64,000 nt of DNA from JAGNHB01 sp964436005 (GTDB lineage Bacteria > Acidobacteriota > JAAYUB01): positions 30,811 through 94,810 of the forward strand of contig CAYTBK010000002.1 of NCBI GenBank assembly GCA_964436005.1. Reading direction: 5' to 3'. Shown in pieces: positions 31,394 through 41,801 of this stretch. Below the pieces are notes generated by a model that saw only the letters and a program-made list of their open reading frames with translations, ran no database searches and was not told the DNA's origin. Position numbers and translations under genes: made by a program. Numbering within the stretch: position 1 is the stretch's first letter; each line of letters starts with the position of its first letter.

Positions 31394-32025
31394 GAAACAC
31401 GAAGTCACGAATCACACGAAAAAAATCAATTATAATATTTAGAATTTTAGTAATCGTGGAAATAGCTAAAGTGACAATTCCGCCTCGTTCCCCTTGAATG
31501 GACCCGACAATTTGTACATTCCCTCTGATGTCGCAAAGAGCCAACCCAGAATCTCGCTGATGTAGTATTAGTGAGATCAGTGGTTTGCCATCGTTGGCCA
31601 GCGGTCGGCGGGGCTTCGGCGGTTGAAGCGTGCGGAGCTGCGGCGGCCTTCGCGCCGCACTCCCGGACGGTGCGGCCCATCCTCGCCATCCTGCCCATCC
31701 ATGTTTCCGGTCGGCCGGCGACGGGTCCGGATGCCCGCCCATGCGCCGGCGACCCCTTTTCCCGTAGGGAATTCATGCCCATAGCCCGTTCGAACGATCG
31801 ACTCGCCCGTTTCCCGTAGGGAATCAACCGCCCGACCGGTGCGGTCCAGATGGCCATGGGTGCCTTACGGGCAAGGAAACGTTGTAAAAAATCTGATGTT
31901 AAATGACTTGATGCCCTATGGGCAAAAATACGGCGAGGTAAACGTTCGGGCTATGGACATCCATGCCCTCCGGGCAAAAGGCCCGGTCTGCCCTTTGCGA
32001 ATCGTGTCGCCAATTGACCGCGAAC
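31394..32025. repeat. Dispersed mosaic repeat, copy B (non-coding)
   Basis: Second copy of the element at 2382-2998, starting with the same ACACGAAGTCACGAATCACACG and ending in CCGCGAACGCAC. An AT-rich stretch (about 31425-31580) with no match in copy A is inserted near the left end. The rest of the gap to the helicase gene (32026-32320) contains a GGCCGCAGGCC hairpin and a further CACGAAGGCCACGAA remnant (32156-32180) and no gene. Confidence 0.65.
31759..31976. repeat. Array of five 13-nt palindromes at 50-52 nt spacing (copy B)
   Basis: Palindromes at 31759-31771 and 31811-31823 (TTCCCGTAGGGAA), 31861-31873 (TGCCTTACGGGCA, one G-T wobble), 31912-31924 (TGCCCTATGGGCA) and 31964-31976 (TGCCCTCCGGGCA). 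Spacings are 52, 50, 51 and 52 nt. The first two interval sequences align base for base in length with copy A (39 and 37 nt). Copy B carries one additional interval. Paired substitutions and a wobble pair suggest selection for a folded strand. Confidence 0.8.
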
Positions 32026-32320
32026 GCACAAAGCGGCGCCGCCGGCGCCAGATCCATGAGCCCAGGCCGCAGGCCTGGGGAGGGAGGATTCCGGAACCAT
32101 CCGAGCGGCCTGCCGGGCCGCGACCGGCTCGACCCGCGCGGGTGACGTGTTTGGAACACGAGGCGCACGAAGGCCACGAACGAGGAGGGGGTTCGGGGTC
32201 TTGCGTCATGGCTATTTGATGGGGAACCGGCTGCGGGGATTGTGGTAAGGCCGGGGCGCGCGTCTCCGCGTACGGCGCTGCGGCGGCCTCTGCGCCGCGC
32301 AGCTTCGGGGGCGGCCGGGT

Positions 32321-33907
32321 TCAGCGCAGGTGTTCCGGGAGGAAGCGGCGGAAGGCGCCCTGCCCGCCGCGCGGAACGAAGCGGGTGTCGGCCGGCCCCG
32401 GCCCGCTGCGCCGGACCAGGGCCACGTTTTTCTGCACCGACACGATCTCCCAGATCCGGCCGGAAAGGGCGACGACGGCGCCCGGGGCGGTCTGCAGGAA
32501 GGCCCTGGCCACGATTTCCCCGGTGTCGGCGTCCACCACCTGGCATTCGGCGGAATCGGGGATGTTGGAGTGGATGACCCCCCGCTCGCCCAGGTCCATG
32601 AGCCGGGTCGAGGCGCGGTAGACGCCGGCGCGGCGCTCCAGCCACTCCAGGGCTTCCAGGTGGTCGGCGATTTCGGCGAAGGCGGATGGCCGTTCCGCCA
32701 GGAGCGGGGCGAGCCAGCCGAGCAGGCGCCTTTCGTCCAGCCCGCCGGGGTGGGCGAAGAGGATGGAGAACAACTGCTGCACCACCACCGACAGGTCCGC
32801 CGCGTAGCCGCGCGACTCCACTTCCCCCTGCCCGGCCATGGCGGCGTACTGGCGGAACAGCGTCTCTTCCCAGGCGTCGGCGGCCACGCCCACCAGGAAG
32901 ATGCGCCCCTCCCGCCGGCAGGCCCGGCCGATGCGCTGCTGGAAGGCGGCCGCCGTGGGCGGGGGGCCGTAGAGCACCACCGCCGAGATGTCCCCGATGT
33001 CCATGCCCAGCTCCAGGGTCATGGTGGCCACGCACAGGCCCCAGGAGCGCTCCCGCAGCGTCCTTTCCGTTCGCTCCCGGTGCGGCCGGGGCAGGCTGCC
33101 GTGGTGGACAAACACTGCGTCGGCGGGCCACAGGCGGCGGACGGCCAGGTCCGCGGCCAGCGTTTCCACGTCGGCCCGGCGGTTGCAGAACAGCACCGCC
33201 TTGTGGCGTCCGGCGGCGCGCAGCAGCGCCACCGCCTCCTCCAGCGAGGGGCAGAGGTGCAGGTCCAGCGGCCGGGGCGCGCCGGCCCGGCAGATGGCCG
33301 GGCGGTCCAGCCAGCGCGCCGCCACCGCCTCCGGGTCGGCCACCGTGGCCGACAAGGCGGCGGTCTGCGGCCGTTGGCCGGCGATGTCCGCCAGCCGCCG
33401 CAGCAGCACGCGGAGCTGGTCGCCCCGGTAGTTGCCGTCCAGTTGGTGGATCTCGTCGGCGATGACGCGGCGGGTGCCGGAAAACAGGCGCGGGGCGCGG
33501 CAGAGCAGGGAGTCCAGCGACTCCGGGGTTGTCAGCAGGACCTGGGGCGGACGGGCGATCTTGAGCTCGCGACGGTCGCCGGTGCGGACGGCGACCCCGA
33601 TGGACAGTGACGCGCAGGGGCCGGTGATCCGGCGGTCCATGTCGTTGATGAGGGCGCGGGTGGGCGCAATGTAGACGGTGTCGCCGGGGCGGGCTCCGTC
33701 CTCGATCAGCCGCTCCAGGAGCGGGGCGAAGGCCGCCTCGGTCTTGCCGGCGGCGGTGGGGGCGCACAGCAGGGCGTCGCGCCCTTCGCGCAGCGGCGGG
33801 ATGGCCTCCTCCTGGATCGGCAGCAGCCGGCCGAAACGGCCGAAAAATACGTTTCCGGTGCGCTTGAGCGCACTCCGGGAATCGGGTGGCTGGAGAGGGT
33901 CAGTCAT
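32321..33907 (-). CDS. Short Lhr-like DEAD/DEAH-box helicase
   Basis: 528 aa from ATG 33907. An upstream in-frame start at 33988 is possible but neither has a strong ribosome binding site. Superfamily 2 motifs: Q-like LPIQEEAI, motif I CAPTAAGKTEAA, Ia APTRALINDM, II ADEIHQLDG, III ALSATVAD, and in the second RecA domain VATMTLELGMDIGD with QRIGRACRREG (VI). The DEIH box and the LELGMDIG block resemble the Lhr family. After the helicase core only about 150 residues remain, including a winged-helix-like part, so the large C-terminal region of full Lhr is absent. It likely unwinds DNA or RNA-DNA in repair. Confidence 0.82.
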   Translation of the reverse strand: MTDPLQPPDSRSALKRTGNVFFGRFGRLLPIQEEAIPPLREGRDALLCAPTAAGKTEAAFAPLLERLIEDGARPGDTVYIAPTRALINDMDRRITGPCASLSIGVAVRTGDRRELKIARPPQVLLTTPESLDSLLCRAPRLFSGTRRVIADEIHQLDGNYRGDQLRVLLRRLADIAGQRPQTAALSATVADPEAVAARWLDRPAICRAGAPRPLDLHLCPSLEEAVALLRAAGRHKAVLFCNRRADVETLAADLAVRRLWPADAVFVHHGSLPRPHRERTERTLRERSWGLCVATMTLELGMDIGDISAVVLYGPPPTAAAFQQRIGRACRREGRIFLVGVAADAWEETLFRQYAAMAGQGEVESRGYAADLSVVVQQLFSILFAHPGGLDERRLLGWLAPLLAERPSAFAEIADHLEALEWLERRAGVYRASTRLMDLGERGVIHSNIPDSAECQVVDADTGEIVARAFLQTAPGAVVALSGRIWEIVSVQKNVALVRRSGPGPADTRFVPRGGQGAFRRFLPEHLR

Positions 33908-34114
33908 GATGCTGGGCCTTTTCCGGGGCGGAGCGTCCCGCCCCCGGGTAGAACGAATGGTTATACACGGCATCGCGATTATGGCCAAGGGGTTTCTGGT
34001 CAGATGGCTTCTGCCTGAGCGCTACCGGTATCTGCCCGGCCGATTTGCCGGCGAAGACCGCGGCGTGTCCGGGGAGACTGTGACCGTCGCCGGTCCTTTG
34101 CCGTAATAAAACGC

Positions 34115-34144
34115 TTGACTATCCCGAGCTTGACCGCATATGGT
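34115..34144 (+). promoter_or_regulatory. Possible promoter for the GT2/TPR gene pair
   Basis: TTGACT (34115-34120), 18-bp spacer, TATGGT (34139-34144), 18 bp before the first ATG of the glycosyltransferase. The short distance favours the second start at 34196. Confidence 0.4.
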
Positions 34145-34162
34145 GGCGCCACGAACTGAAAC

Positions 34163-34945
34163 ATGATCGCAAACGTTTTCCTGCTGATTGCTTCCATGCT
34201 GAACAATAAAAATGTCATTGTCGTGATGCCCGCATACAACGCTGAAAAAACTCTTCGTCAGACGCACGGAGAAATCATGGACCAGGGCATCGTGGACCAG
34301 ATCATCGTCGTGGATGACGCCAGCCAGGATCGGACCGCCGAAATCGCCCTGGGCCTGCCCAACACCATCGTCTACGTTCACGACGCCAACAGGGGGTATG
34401 GCGGCAACCAGAAATCCTGCTACCGGTATGCCCTGGAGCAAAAAGCCGACATCGTCGTGATGGTGCACCCGGACTATCAATACACACCCAAATTGATACC
34501 GGCCATGGCGTCCCTGATTGCCAACGGCCTCTACAATTGTGTGTTGGGATCCAGAATTCTCGGTGGCCATGCCCTGAAGGGCGGAATGCCCCGCTGGCGA
34601 TATTGGGCCAACCGGTTTCTCACCCTGATCAGCAACCTGGCCATGGGCGCCAAGCTGTCGGAATACCACACGGGCTACCGCGCCTTCTCCCGCGAGGTAC
34701 TCGAAAAAATCCCCTTCCAGCGGAACTCGGACGATTTCGTGTTCGACAACCAGATGCTAGCGCAAATTATCTGGCAAGGCTATACCATCGCCGAAGTGAG
34801 TTGCCCGACCAGGTACTTTCCAGAGGCTTCGTCCATCAATTTCAGCCGCAGCGTCCGCTACGGGTTCGGCTGCATCTGGGTAGCCCTCGTCTTCCGACTG
34901 GCCCGGGCCGGGCTGTGGAAAACGCCTGCTTTTCTGCGGCCATGA
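34163..34945 (+). CDS. GT2-family glycosyltransferase (dolichol-phosphate-mannose-synthase-like)
   Basis: 260 aa from 34163, or 249 aa from ATG 34196, where the conserved domain begins (NNKNVIVVMPAYNAEKTL). Shows VVDDASQDRTAEIA, the DANRGYGGNQKSCYRYAL block and MVHPDYQYTPKLIP in place of the usual DxD. YHTGYRAFSREVLE and the C-terminal SVRYGFGC are also family traits. No membrane helices follow the domain. These enzymes transfer a sugar from a nucleotide donor to a lipid carrier or surface glycan. Its stop overlaps the next start (ATGA). Base composition is lower in GC than most of the window. Confidence 0.82.
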   Translation: MIANVFLLIASMLNNKNVIVVMPAYNAEKTLRQTHGEIMDQGIVDQIIVVDDASQDRTAEIALGLPNTIVYVHDANRGYGGNQKSCYRYALEQKADIVVMVHPDYQYTPKLIPAMASLIANGLYNCVLGSRILGGHALKGGMPRWRYWANRFLTLISNLAMGAKLSEYHTGYRAFSREVLEKIPFQRNSDDFVFDNQMLAQIIWQGYTIAEVSCPTRYFPEASSINFSRSVRYGFGCIWVALVFRLARAGLWKTPAFLRP

Positions 34946-36570
34946 ATTCGCGAGTGCCTATGGCCGAGCAATTTTTTCCGGAAAATCGCAAAGGGTGTGA
35001 AGCCGAGGAAATGCCGTCAGGGGGACCTGCGCCGGAGGCCCGGGCGATGTCCCGGCGGGGAAGGCTGCCTGCGGTGCTGGCCGTGTTTCTGCTGTTCTGC
35101 GCCACGGCCGCGATCTATTTTCAGGTCAACAATCACCGATTCATCAATTTCGACGATACCGGCTACGTAACAGACAACGCGATGGTGAAAGGCGGCCTCT
35201 GCTGGAAGGGGGTGCGCTCGGCGATGACCTCCTTTGCCTGCACGAACTGGCACCCCTTGACGTGGGTGGGCCATATGGCGGATTACTCGCTGTGGGGCGA
35301 CTGGGCGGGGGGGCACTTTCTCGACAACGCGGCCCTTCATTTCTTTACAGCGGTGATGGTTTTTTTCTTTTTCAGGCGGCACACGGGCCGATTCTGGCCT
35401 TCTTTCTGGGCCGCGATGGTATTTTGCGTGCATCCGACGCATGTCGAGTCCGTTGCCTGGATTTCTGAGAAAAAGGACGTGCTCTGTGCCCTCTTCGTCC
35501 TGGCGACGCTCCTCGCCTACGGCGAGTACGTGCGCAAAAGCGCGCGCCGCTACTGGTGGGGCGCCCTTTTGCTCTTCTCCCTGGCCCTGATGGCGAAGCC
35601 GATGGCGGTTACCGTCCCCTTCCTGATGCTGCTGCTGGATTTTTGGCCATTTCGACGGGGCCAGGAACCGGGCGGGCGGTGGTCCTGGTGGTATCGCCGG
35701 ATCGGGGAAAAAGTGCCGTTCTTCATGCTGAGCGGGATTTCCTGCTGGTTGACGCTGGTCGCGCAGGACAGTGCCGTGGCGCAAGGGATGAGCATCTCTC
35801 TCCCCGCGAAGCTCTCGAACGTGGCGCTGTCGTACTGGAAGTACGCCGGCGAGATGCTGGTGCCGATTAATCTATCCTTCTACTATCCATTTCCGGAATG
35901 TCCTCCCTTGTCCGTCGCGCTGGCGGCCGCGGGAAGCCTGGCGGTGATCACGATCTTTCTTTTCCTGCTGCGCAAGAACCGTCCATACCTGATCTTCGGA
36001 TGGCTTTGGTACCTCGGCATGCTCGTGCCGGTCATCGGTTTGGTGCAGGTCGGTGTCCAGTCCATGGCGGACCGCTACCTGTACCTGCCTTCCATCGGGC
36101 TGAGCGTGGCGGCGATCTGGGCACTGGCTTCCCTGGCCGTCGACCGCCGCCGGACAATCCTCGTCGCCTGGCTCGGGATCGCTCTGTGCGGTGTCTACGC
36201 GGTGGGGGCTTTCCGCCAGGTCGGGTATTGGAAGAACAACGAAACCCTGTATTTGCGGGCGTTGGAGGTGAACCCCGACAACAGCGAGGCCTGGTTCAAT
36301 ATCGCGCTGCACTACCACCAGGAATTGGCTTTCCAAAAGGCGGAACAATGCTACCGGAACGGTTTGCAAATCAATGCCAACGACCCGAACGGCAACTACA
36401 ACCTGGGCGTTCTTCTGTACCAGACAAACCGTTTGGATGAGAGCGTCCGGTATCTGCAGGCCGCCTGCCGGTTGAACCCCAACTACAACAAGGCCAAACT
36501 ATTGTTGAAGCTGGTTCTGGCCACACAGTCCAGGCTCGGGCCAGAAGTGCCGAAGCCCCCGCAACAGTAG
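34942..36570 (+). CDS. Multi-pass membrane protein with C-terminal TPR repeats
   Basis: 542 aa. ATG 34942 overlaps the upstream stop (ATGA), fixing the start. After a short hydrophilic N-terminus come about 10-11 transmembrane helices in the style of GT-C membrane glycosyltransferases (FINFDDTGYVTDN luminal loop with an acidic Asp-Asp, then NWHPLTWVGHMADY). The periplasmic C-terminus (about 430-520) carries tetratricopeptide repeats (NPDNSEAWFNIALHYHQ, NDPNGNYNLGVLLYQ). The plan matches TMTC-like proteins thought to mannosylate or otherwise glycosylate proteins with a lipid-linked donor. The coupled GT2 gene could make that donor (inference). Confidence 0.78.
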   Translation: MNSRVPMAEQFFPENRKGCEAEEMPSGGPAPEARAMSRRGRLPAVLAVFLLFCATAAIYFQVNNHRFINFDDTGYVTDNAMVKGGLCWKGVRSAMTSFACTNWHPLTWVGHMADYSLWGDWAGGHFLDNAALHFFTAVMVFFFFRRHTGRFWPSFWAAMVFCVHPTHVESVAWISEKKDVLCALFVLATLLAYGEYVRKSARRYWWGALLLFSLALMAKPMAVTVPFLMLLLDFWPFRRGQEPGGRWSWWYRRIGEKVPFFMLSGISCWLTLVAQDSAVAQGMSISLPAKLSNVALSYWKYAGEMLVPINLSFYYPFPECPPLSVALAAAGSLAVITIFLFLLRKNRPYLIFGWLWYLGMLVPVIGLVQVGVQSMADRYLYLPSIGLSVAAIWALASLAVDRRRTILVAWLGIALCGVYAVGAFRQVGYWKNNETLYLRALEVNPDNSEAWFNIALHYHQELAFQKAEQCYRNGLQINANDPNGNYNLGVLLYQTNRLDESVRYLQAACRLNPNYNKAKLLLKLVLATQSRLGPEVPKPPQQ

Positions 36571-36697
36571 GCGGTCGAGGGCGTCGGGCGGGAGACGGCC
36601 AACCCCCGCGGCGCCGGTTCCACCGGAACAGGCTTCTTGCGCTGCGCACGCCGGAATGATATTCTCTGCCGTCTGAAAAAACGGCGGGAGGGCGGGC

Positions 36698-37966
36698 GTG
36701 TCGGCCAACGTGCACATTTTTGCCATCGGATCGGAATTGCTTCTTCCCGGGCGCGAGGAGACGAACTCCGCCTATTTGCGCCGGCGGTTCCTGGAGATGG
36801 GGTACCCCGTGGACGGCGTGCTGGTCGTCGGCGACGACGAGGCCTCCATCGTCGCCTTCGTGGAGGCGGCCTCCCATCGCTCGCGCATCGTCGTGGCCAC
36901 CGGCGGGCTGGGGCCCACGGAGGACGACGTGACCCGGAAGGCCTTCTACAAGCTCCTGCGCAAGACCCCCCGCTACGACGAGGCGGTCAAGGCCCACATC
37001 GAGGCCTTCTTCGGCCAGCGCGGCCTGAAGATGCCGGAAAGCTGCCTCAAGGAAACCATGGTGCCCGTCGGGTGCAGCGTTCTCATGAACGCCGTGGGCA
37101 CCGCTCCCGGCATCTGGATCGAGGACAAGGGCTGTCTGTACGTCCTCCTGCCCGGCCCCCCCCGCGAGATGCACGCCATGTTCGAGGACAAGGTGGTGCC
37201 CCTGCTGGCGGAAAAGTTCGGCGAGCGGAAGATCGTCCAGCGCCGGCTGCTCCTGACCGGGATGGGGGAATCCCTGGTCGACCAGGCCGCGGCGCCCGTG
37301 TACAACACGTACAAGGACGTGAGCACCATCATCCTCTCCCGGCCGGGGGAGATCGAGCTGCTGTTCTCGGCGCCCACCGAGGAGGCGGGGGCCGACCGGC
37401 TCGACGAGTTGGTGGACGAGATCATGTCCGGGCCCCTGGCGGCCCACGTCTTCTCCACGGACGGGCGGTCCATGGAGGAAGTCGTCGGCGGCCTGCTGGC
37501 GGAGGGCCGGCTCACCCTCAGCGTGGCCGAGAGCTGCACGGGCGGGCTCCTGGCCAAGCGGCTGACCGACGTGCCGGGCAGCTCCGCCTACTTCCTGGGG
37601 GGCGCGGTGTGCTACGACAACCGGCTGAAGACCCTCCTGGCGGACGTGCCGCCGGAAATCATTCAGCAGAAGGGCGCCGTCTCTTCGGTCACCGCCGCCG
37701 CCATGGCGGCCGGGATCCGCCGGCGCACCTCGTCGGACGCTTCCATCGCCGTCACCGGCATCGCCGGTCCGGGCGGCGGCACCCCGGAAAAGCCGGTGGG
37801 GACCGTCTACATCGCCGTGTGCCATGGGGAACGCTGCCTGGTGAAGAAATTCGAGTTCATGGGGAACCGGGAGCGGGTGCGCATCCAGGCCGCTCAGACG
37901 GCCATGGACCTGCTCCGCCGCTTCCTGACCGGCCAGGCGATCCAGCCGGCGCCGGCGGAGCGCTGA
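36698..37966 (+). CDS. cinA: CinA-like protein (ADP-ribose pyrophosphatase/nicotinamide-nucleotide amidase)
   Basis: 422 aa, full two-domain length. GTG start at 36698 after GGGAGGGCGG. The N-terminal COG1058 domain shows FAIGSELLLPGREETNSAYL and ATGGLGPTEDDVTRKAF plus VLLPGPPREM. The C-terminal amidase domain shows LSVAESCTGGLLAKRLT and GIAGPGGGTPEKPVGTVYI. It deamidates NMN in pyridine nucleotide recycling and is often linked to recA in other genomes; here the next gene is purF, 51 bp on. Confidence 0.93.
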   Translation: MSANVHIFAIGSELLLPGREETNSAYLRRRFLEMGYPVDGVLVVGDDEASIVAFVEAASHRSRIVVATGGLGPTEDDVTRKAFYKLLRKTPRYDEAVKAHIEAFFGQRGLKMPESCLKETMVPVGCSVLMNAVGTAPGIWIEDKGCLYVLLPGPPREMHAMFEDKVVPLLAEKFGERKIVQRRLLLTGMGESLVDQAAAPVYNTYKDVSTIILSRPGEIELLFSAPTEEAGADRLDELVDEIMSGPLAAHVFSTDGRSMEEVVGGLLAEGRLTLSVAESCTGGLLAKRLTDVPGSSAYFLGGAVCYDNRLKTLLADVPPEIIQQKGAVSSVTAAAMAAGIRRRTSSDASIAVTGIAGPGGGTPEKPVGTVYIAVCHGERCLVKKFEFMGNRERVRIQAAQTAMDLLRRFLTGQAIQPAPAER

Positions 37967-38017
37967 AGCGAGCGGGGCGCCTGGCGTCGGGAAATTCATT
38001 TCAACGGGGGAGGGCCC

Positions 38018-39417
<1,400 letters not shown>

Positions 39418-39421
<4 letters not shown>

Positions 39422-40344
39422 GCCAGGATCTTGCGGGGCTCGTCAAGGACTTCCTGGAGAGCCTGCGCTACGAAAGGAACGCCTCGCCCCGGACGGTGGA
39501 CGCCTACGGGGGCGACCTGGAGCAGTTCCTCGGCTTCCTCCGCGACCAGGGGGGCCAGGAGGGCGGGCTCCCCCCCCTCGAGGCCGTCGACCACCTGACC
39601 CTGCGCGAGTTCATGGGATTCCTGTACGCCCGGGGGTTGACCCGCCAGAGCATCTCCCGGAAGATCTCCACGCTGCGGGCGTTCTATCGCCACCTCTCCC
39701 GCCTCGGGATCGTGACGGCCGACCCGGCGCAGCGGGTTTCGCTGCCCAAGGTGCCCAAGAAGGTGCCCGTGCACCTGGAGCCCGACCACGTGCGGGCCCT
39801 GGTGGAGGCGCCGGTCCTTTCGCGGGACGGCGGCCTGCGGGATCGTTCCATACTGGAACTTTTGTATGCCACGGGAATACGGGTGGGGGAGTTGACGGGG
39901 CTCAACGTCGACGACCTCCGGCTGGGGACGGGGATGCTCCGGGTGCGGGGGAAGGGCCGGAAGGAGCGGGAGGTCCCCTTCGGCGAACCGGCCCGGCTGG
40001 CCTTGGACGCCTGGATGCCCGTCCGGCAGAGGATCCTGTTCACGGCCCGGGACGACGTGCGGGACGCCCGCGCCCTGTTCCTCAACCTGCGCGGCGGCCG
40101 GCTGACGGAGCGCTCGGTGCTGCGGATCGTGCAGTTCTGGATGTCGCGGACGGCGGTGCGCCTGGCCGTCTCGCCCCACGCGCTCCGGCACAGTTTCGCC
40201 ACGCACCTGCTCAACGCCGGCGCCGACCTGCGGCTCATCCAGGAGCTGCTGGGCCATTCCAGCCTGTCCACCACCCAGAAATACACCCATCTGTCGATGG
40301 AGGCCCTCCTGCAGGTGTACCGCAAGGCGCACCCCCGGGCCTGA
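39418..40344 (+). CDS. xerC: Tyrosine recombinase XerC/XerD-like
   Basis: 308 aa, usual length for the chromosome-dimer-resolving enzymes. N-terminal core-binding SAM-like domain (1-110). Catalytic residues all visible: Arg155 (ATGIRVGELTGL), Lys179 (VRGKGRKER), His254-x-x-Arg257 (HALRHSFATHLLNAG), His280 (LGHSSLSTTQKYTH) and Tyr289. Translationally coupled to purF by a 4-bp overlap. No att-like repeats or phage genes surround it, so a housekeeping role is likelier than an integrase role. Choice between XerC and XerD cannot be made from the sequence. Confidence 0.88.
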
Positions 40345-40363
40345 CCTTCCAAAGGTTGACATC

Positions 40364-41788
40364 ATGAAGATCCTGCTCGTGCGCGCCAAACCGGAATTCA
40401 AGGACATCATCCACGGCATGCCGCTGGGCCTGGCGGCGGTGGCCGCCACGGCGCGGGAGCGGGGGCGCCGGGTGGAGATCCTGGACCTGGCGCTGTGCGC
40501 CGACGTCGCGGCGGCCGACGAGGCGCTGCGGCGGAAGTTGGAGGAGACGGAGCCCGAGGTGGTGGGGTTCACGGCCATGACCGTGGAGTACCCGGCGGCG
40601 GCCCGGGCGGCGGCCCTGGTGCGGTCGTGGGGCGGGGGGGCGACCATCGTGTTCGGCGGCCAGCACCCCACGGTCCGGGCGGAGGAGATCGCCGGGGAGC
40701 CCTTCTGCGACGTGGTGGTGCGGGGCGAGGGCGACCTGACCTTCCCGGAACTGCTGGACGCGCTGGAGCGGCAGGCCCCCCTGGACGGCGTCGCCGGCCT
40801 GGCCTTCCGGGGTGCGGACGGGGCGGTGGCGCTCACGGAGCCGCGCCCGCTGGTGGCGGACCTGGACACCCTGCCCTGGCCGGCCTACGAGCTGTTGGAC
40901 ATGGAGGCCTACATCCGGGCCAACGCCGCGCGGACGGCGCCGAAGTACCGGCGCTGCACGCAGCTCTTCACCAGCCGGGGCTGCCCCTGGCACTGCATCT
41001 TCTGCCACGACCTCTTCGGCAAGCGCTTCCGCGGGCGCAGCGCGGAGAACGTGGTGGGCGAGATCCAGATGCTGCAGGAGAAGTACGGGATCCGGGAGTT
41101 CATGGTGGACGACGACGTGTTCAACTACGACCTCCGCCGGGCCAAGCGGATCTTCCAGCTGGTGGTGGAGCGGAAAGTGAAGGCGGCGTTCCAGTTCAAC
41201 GTGGGGATCCGCCTGGAGCACTTCGACGAGGAGCTGGTGCGTCTCATGGCCGCGGGGGGCACCTACTTCGTGGCGGTGGCCATCGAGTCGGCCTCGCCGC
41301 GCATCCAGAAGATGATCCGCAAGAACATCCATTTGGAGCGGGCGGCCCGCACGCTGAGCTGGATGAGAAAGTACGGCATCCGGACCATGGGGTTCTTCAT
41401 GCTGGGCTTCCCCACGGAGACCCGGGAGGAGATGGAGGACACCATCCGGCTGGCGGCGGCCCTGGACATCCAGGAGGCGCTGTTCAGCATCGCCACGCCC
41501 TACCCGGGCACCGAGCTCAACCAGATGATCGAGGAGTCGGGGCTGTACGACCCGGACGACGTCAGCCTGGGCGGGGCGGGGTTCGCCGCGCTGAAGACGG
41601 AGTGCTGCGACTTCAAGACCCTGCGGGCCTACCAGCAGCGGGCCTACCGGACGTTCTTCCTGTCCCGGGGGCGCTGGCTGCGCATGCTCGGCCGCATGGC
41701 CAACCCCCGGCTGACCTGGAAGTTCCTCAAGGCCATCGAGCGCAACTTCAACCCGTTCCGCCGCCGCACCACGTCCCGCATCAGCTGA
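40364..41788 (+). CDS. B12-binding-domain radical SAM protein
   Basis: 474 aa. N-terminal cobalamin-binding-like Rossmann domain (1-140, with VVGFTAMTVEYPAAAR and GQHPTVRAEEI). The radical SAM barrel has SRGCPWHCIFC (Cys207, Cys211, Cys214), and GFFMLGFPTETREEMED is typical of the BchE/HpnP-type class. The usual B12-binding DxHxxG is not evident, so cobalamin may not be bound. Substrate unknown; relatives act on lipids, chlorophylls and natural products. Located between xerC and polA with short gaps but no clear functional partner. Confidence 0.85.
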   Translation: MKILLVRAKPEFKDIIHGMPLGLAAVAATARERGRRVEILDLALCADVAAADEALRRKLEETEPEVVGFTAMTVEYPAAARAAALVRSWGGGATIVFGGQHPTVRAEEIAGEPFCDVVVRGEGDLTFPELLDALERQAPLDGVAGLAFRGADGAVALTEPRPLVADLDTLPWPAYELLDMEAYIRANAARTAPKYRRCTQLFTSRGCPWHCIFCHDLFGKRFRGRSAENVVGEIQMLQEKYGIREFMVDDDVFNYDLRRAKRIFQLVVERKVKAAFQFNVGIRLEHFDEELVRLMAAGGTYFVAVAIESASPRIQKMIRKNIHLERAARTLSWMRKYGIRTMGFFMLGFPTETREEMEDTIRLAAALDIQEALFSIATPYPGTELNQMIEESGLYDPDDVSLGGAGFAALKTECCDFKTLRAYQQRAYRTFFLSRGRWLRMLGRMANPRLTWKFLKAIERNFNPFRRRTTSRIS

Positions 41789-41801
41789 AGGAGGCCCCGC
41801 C

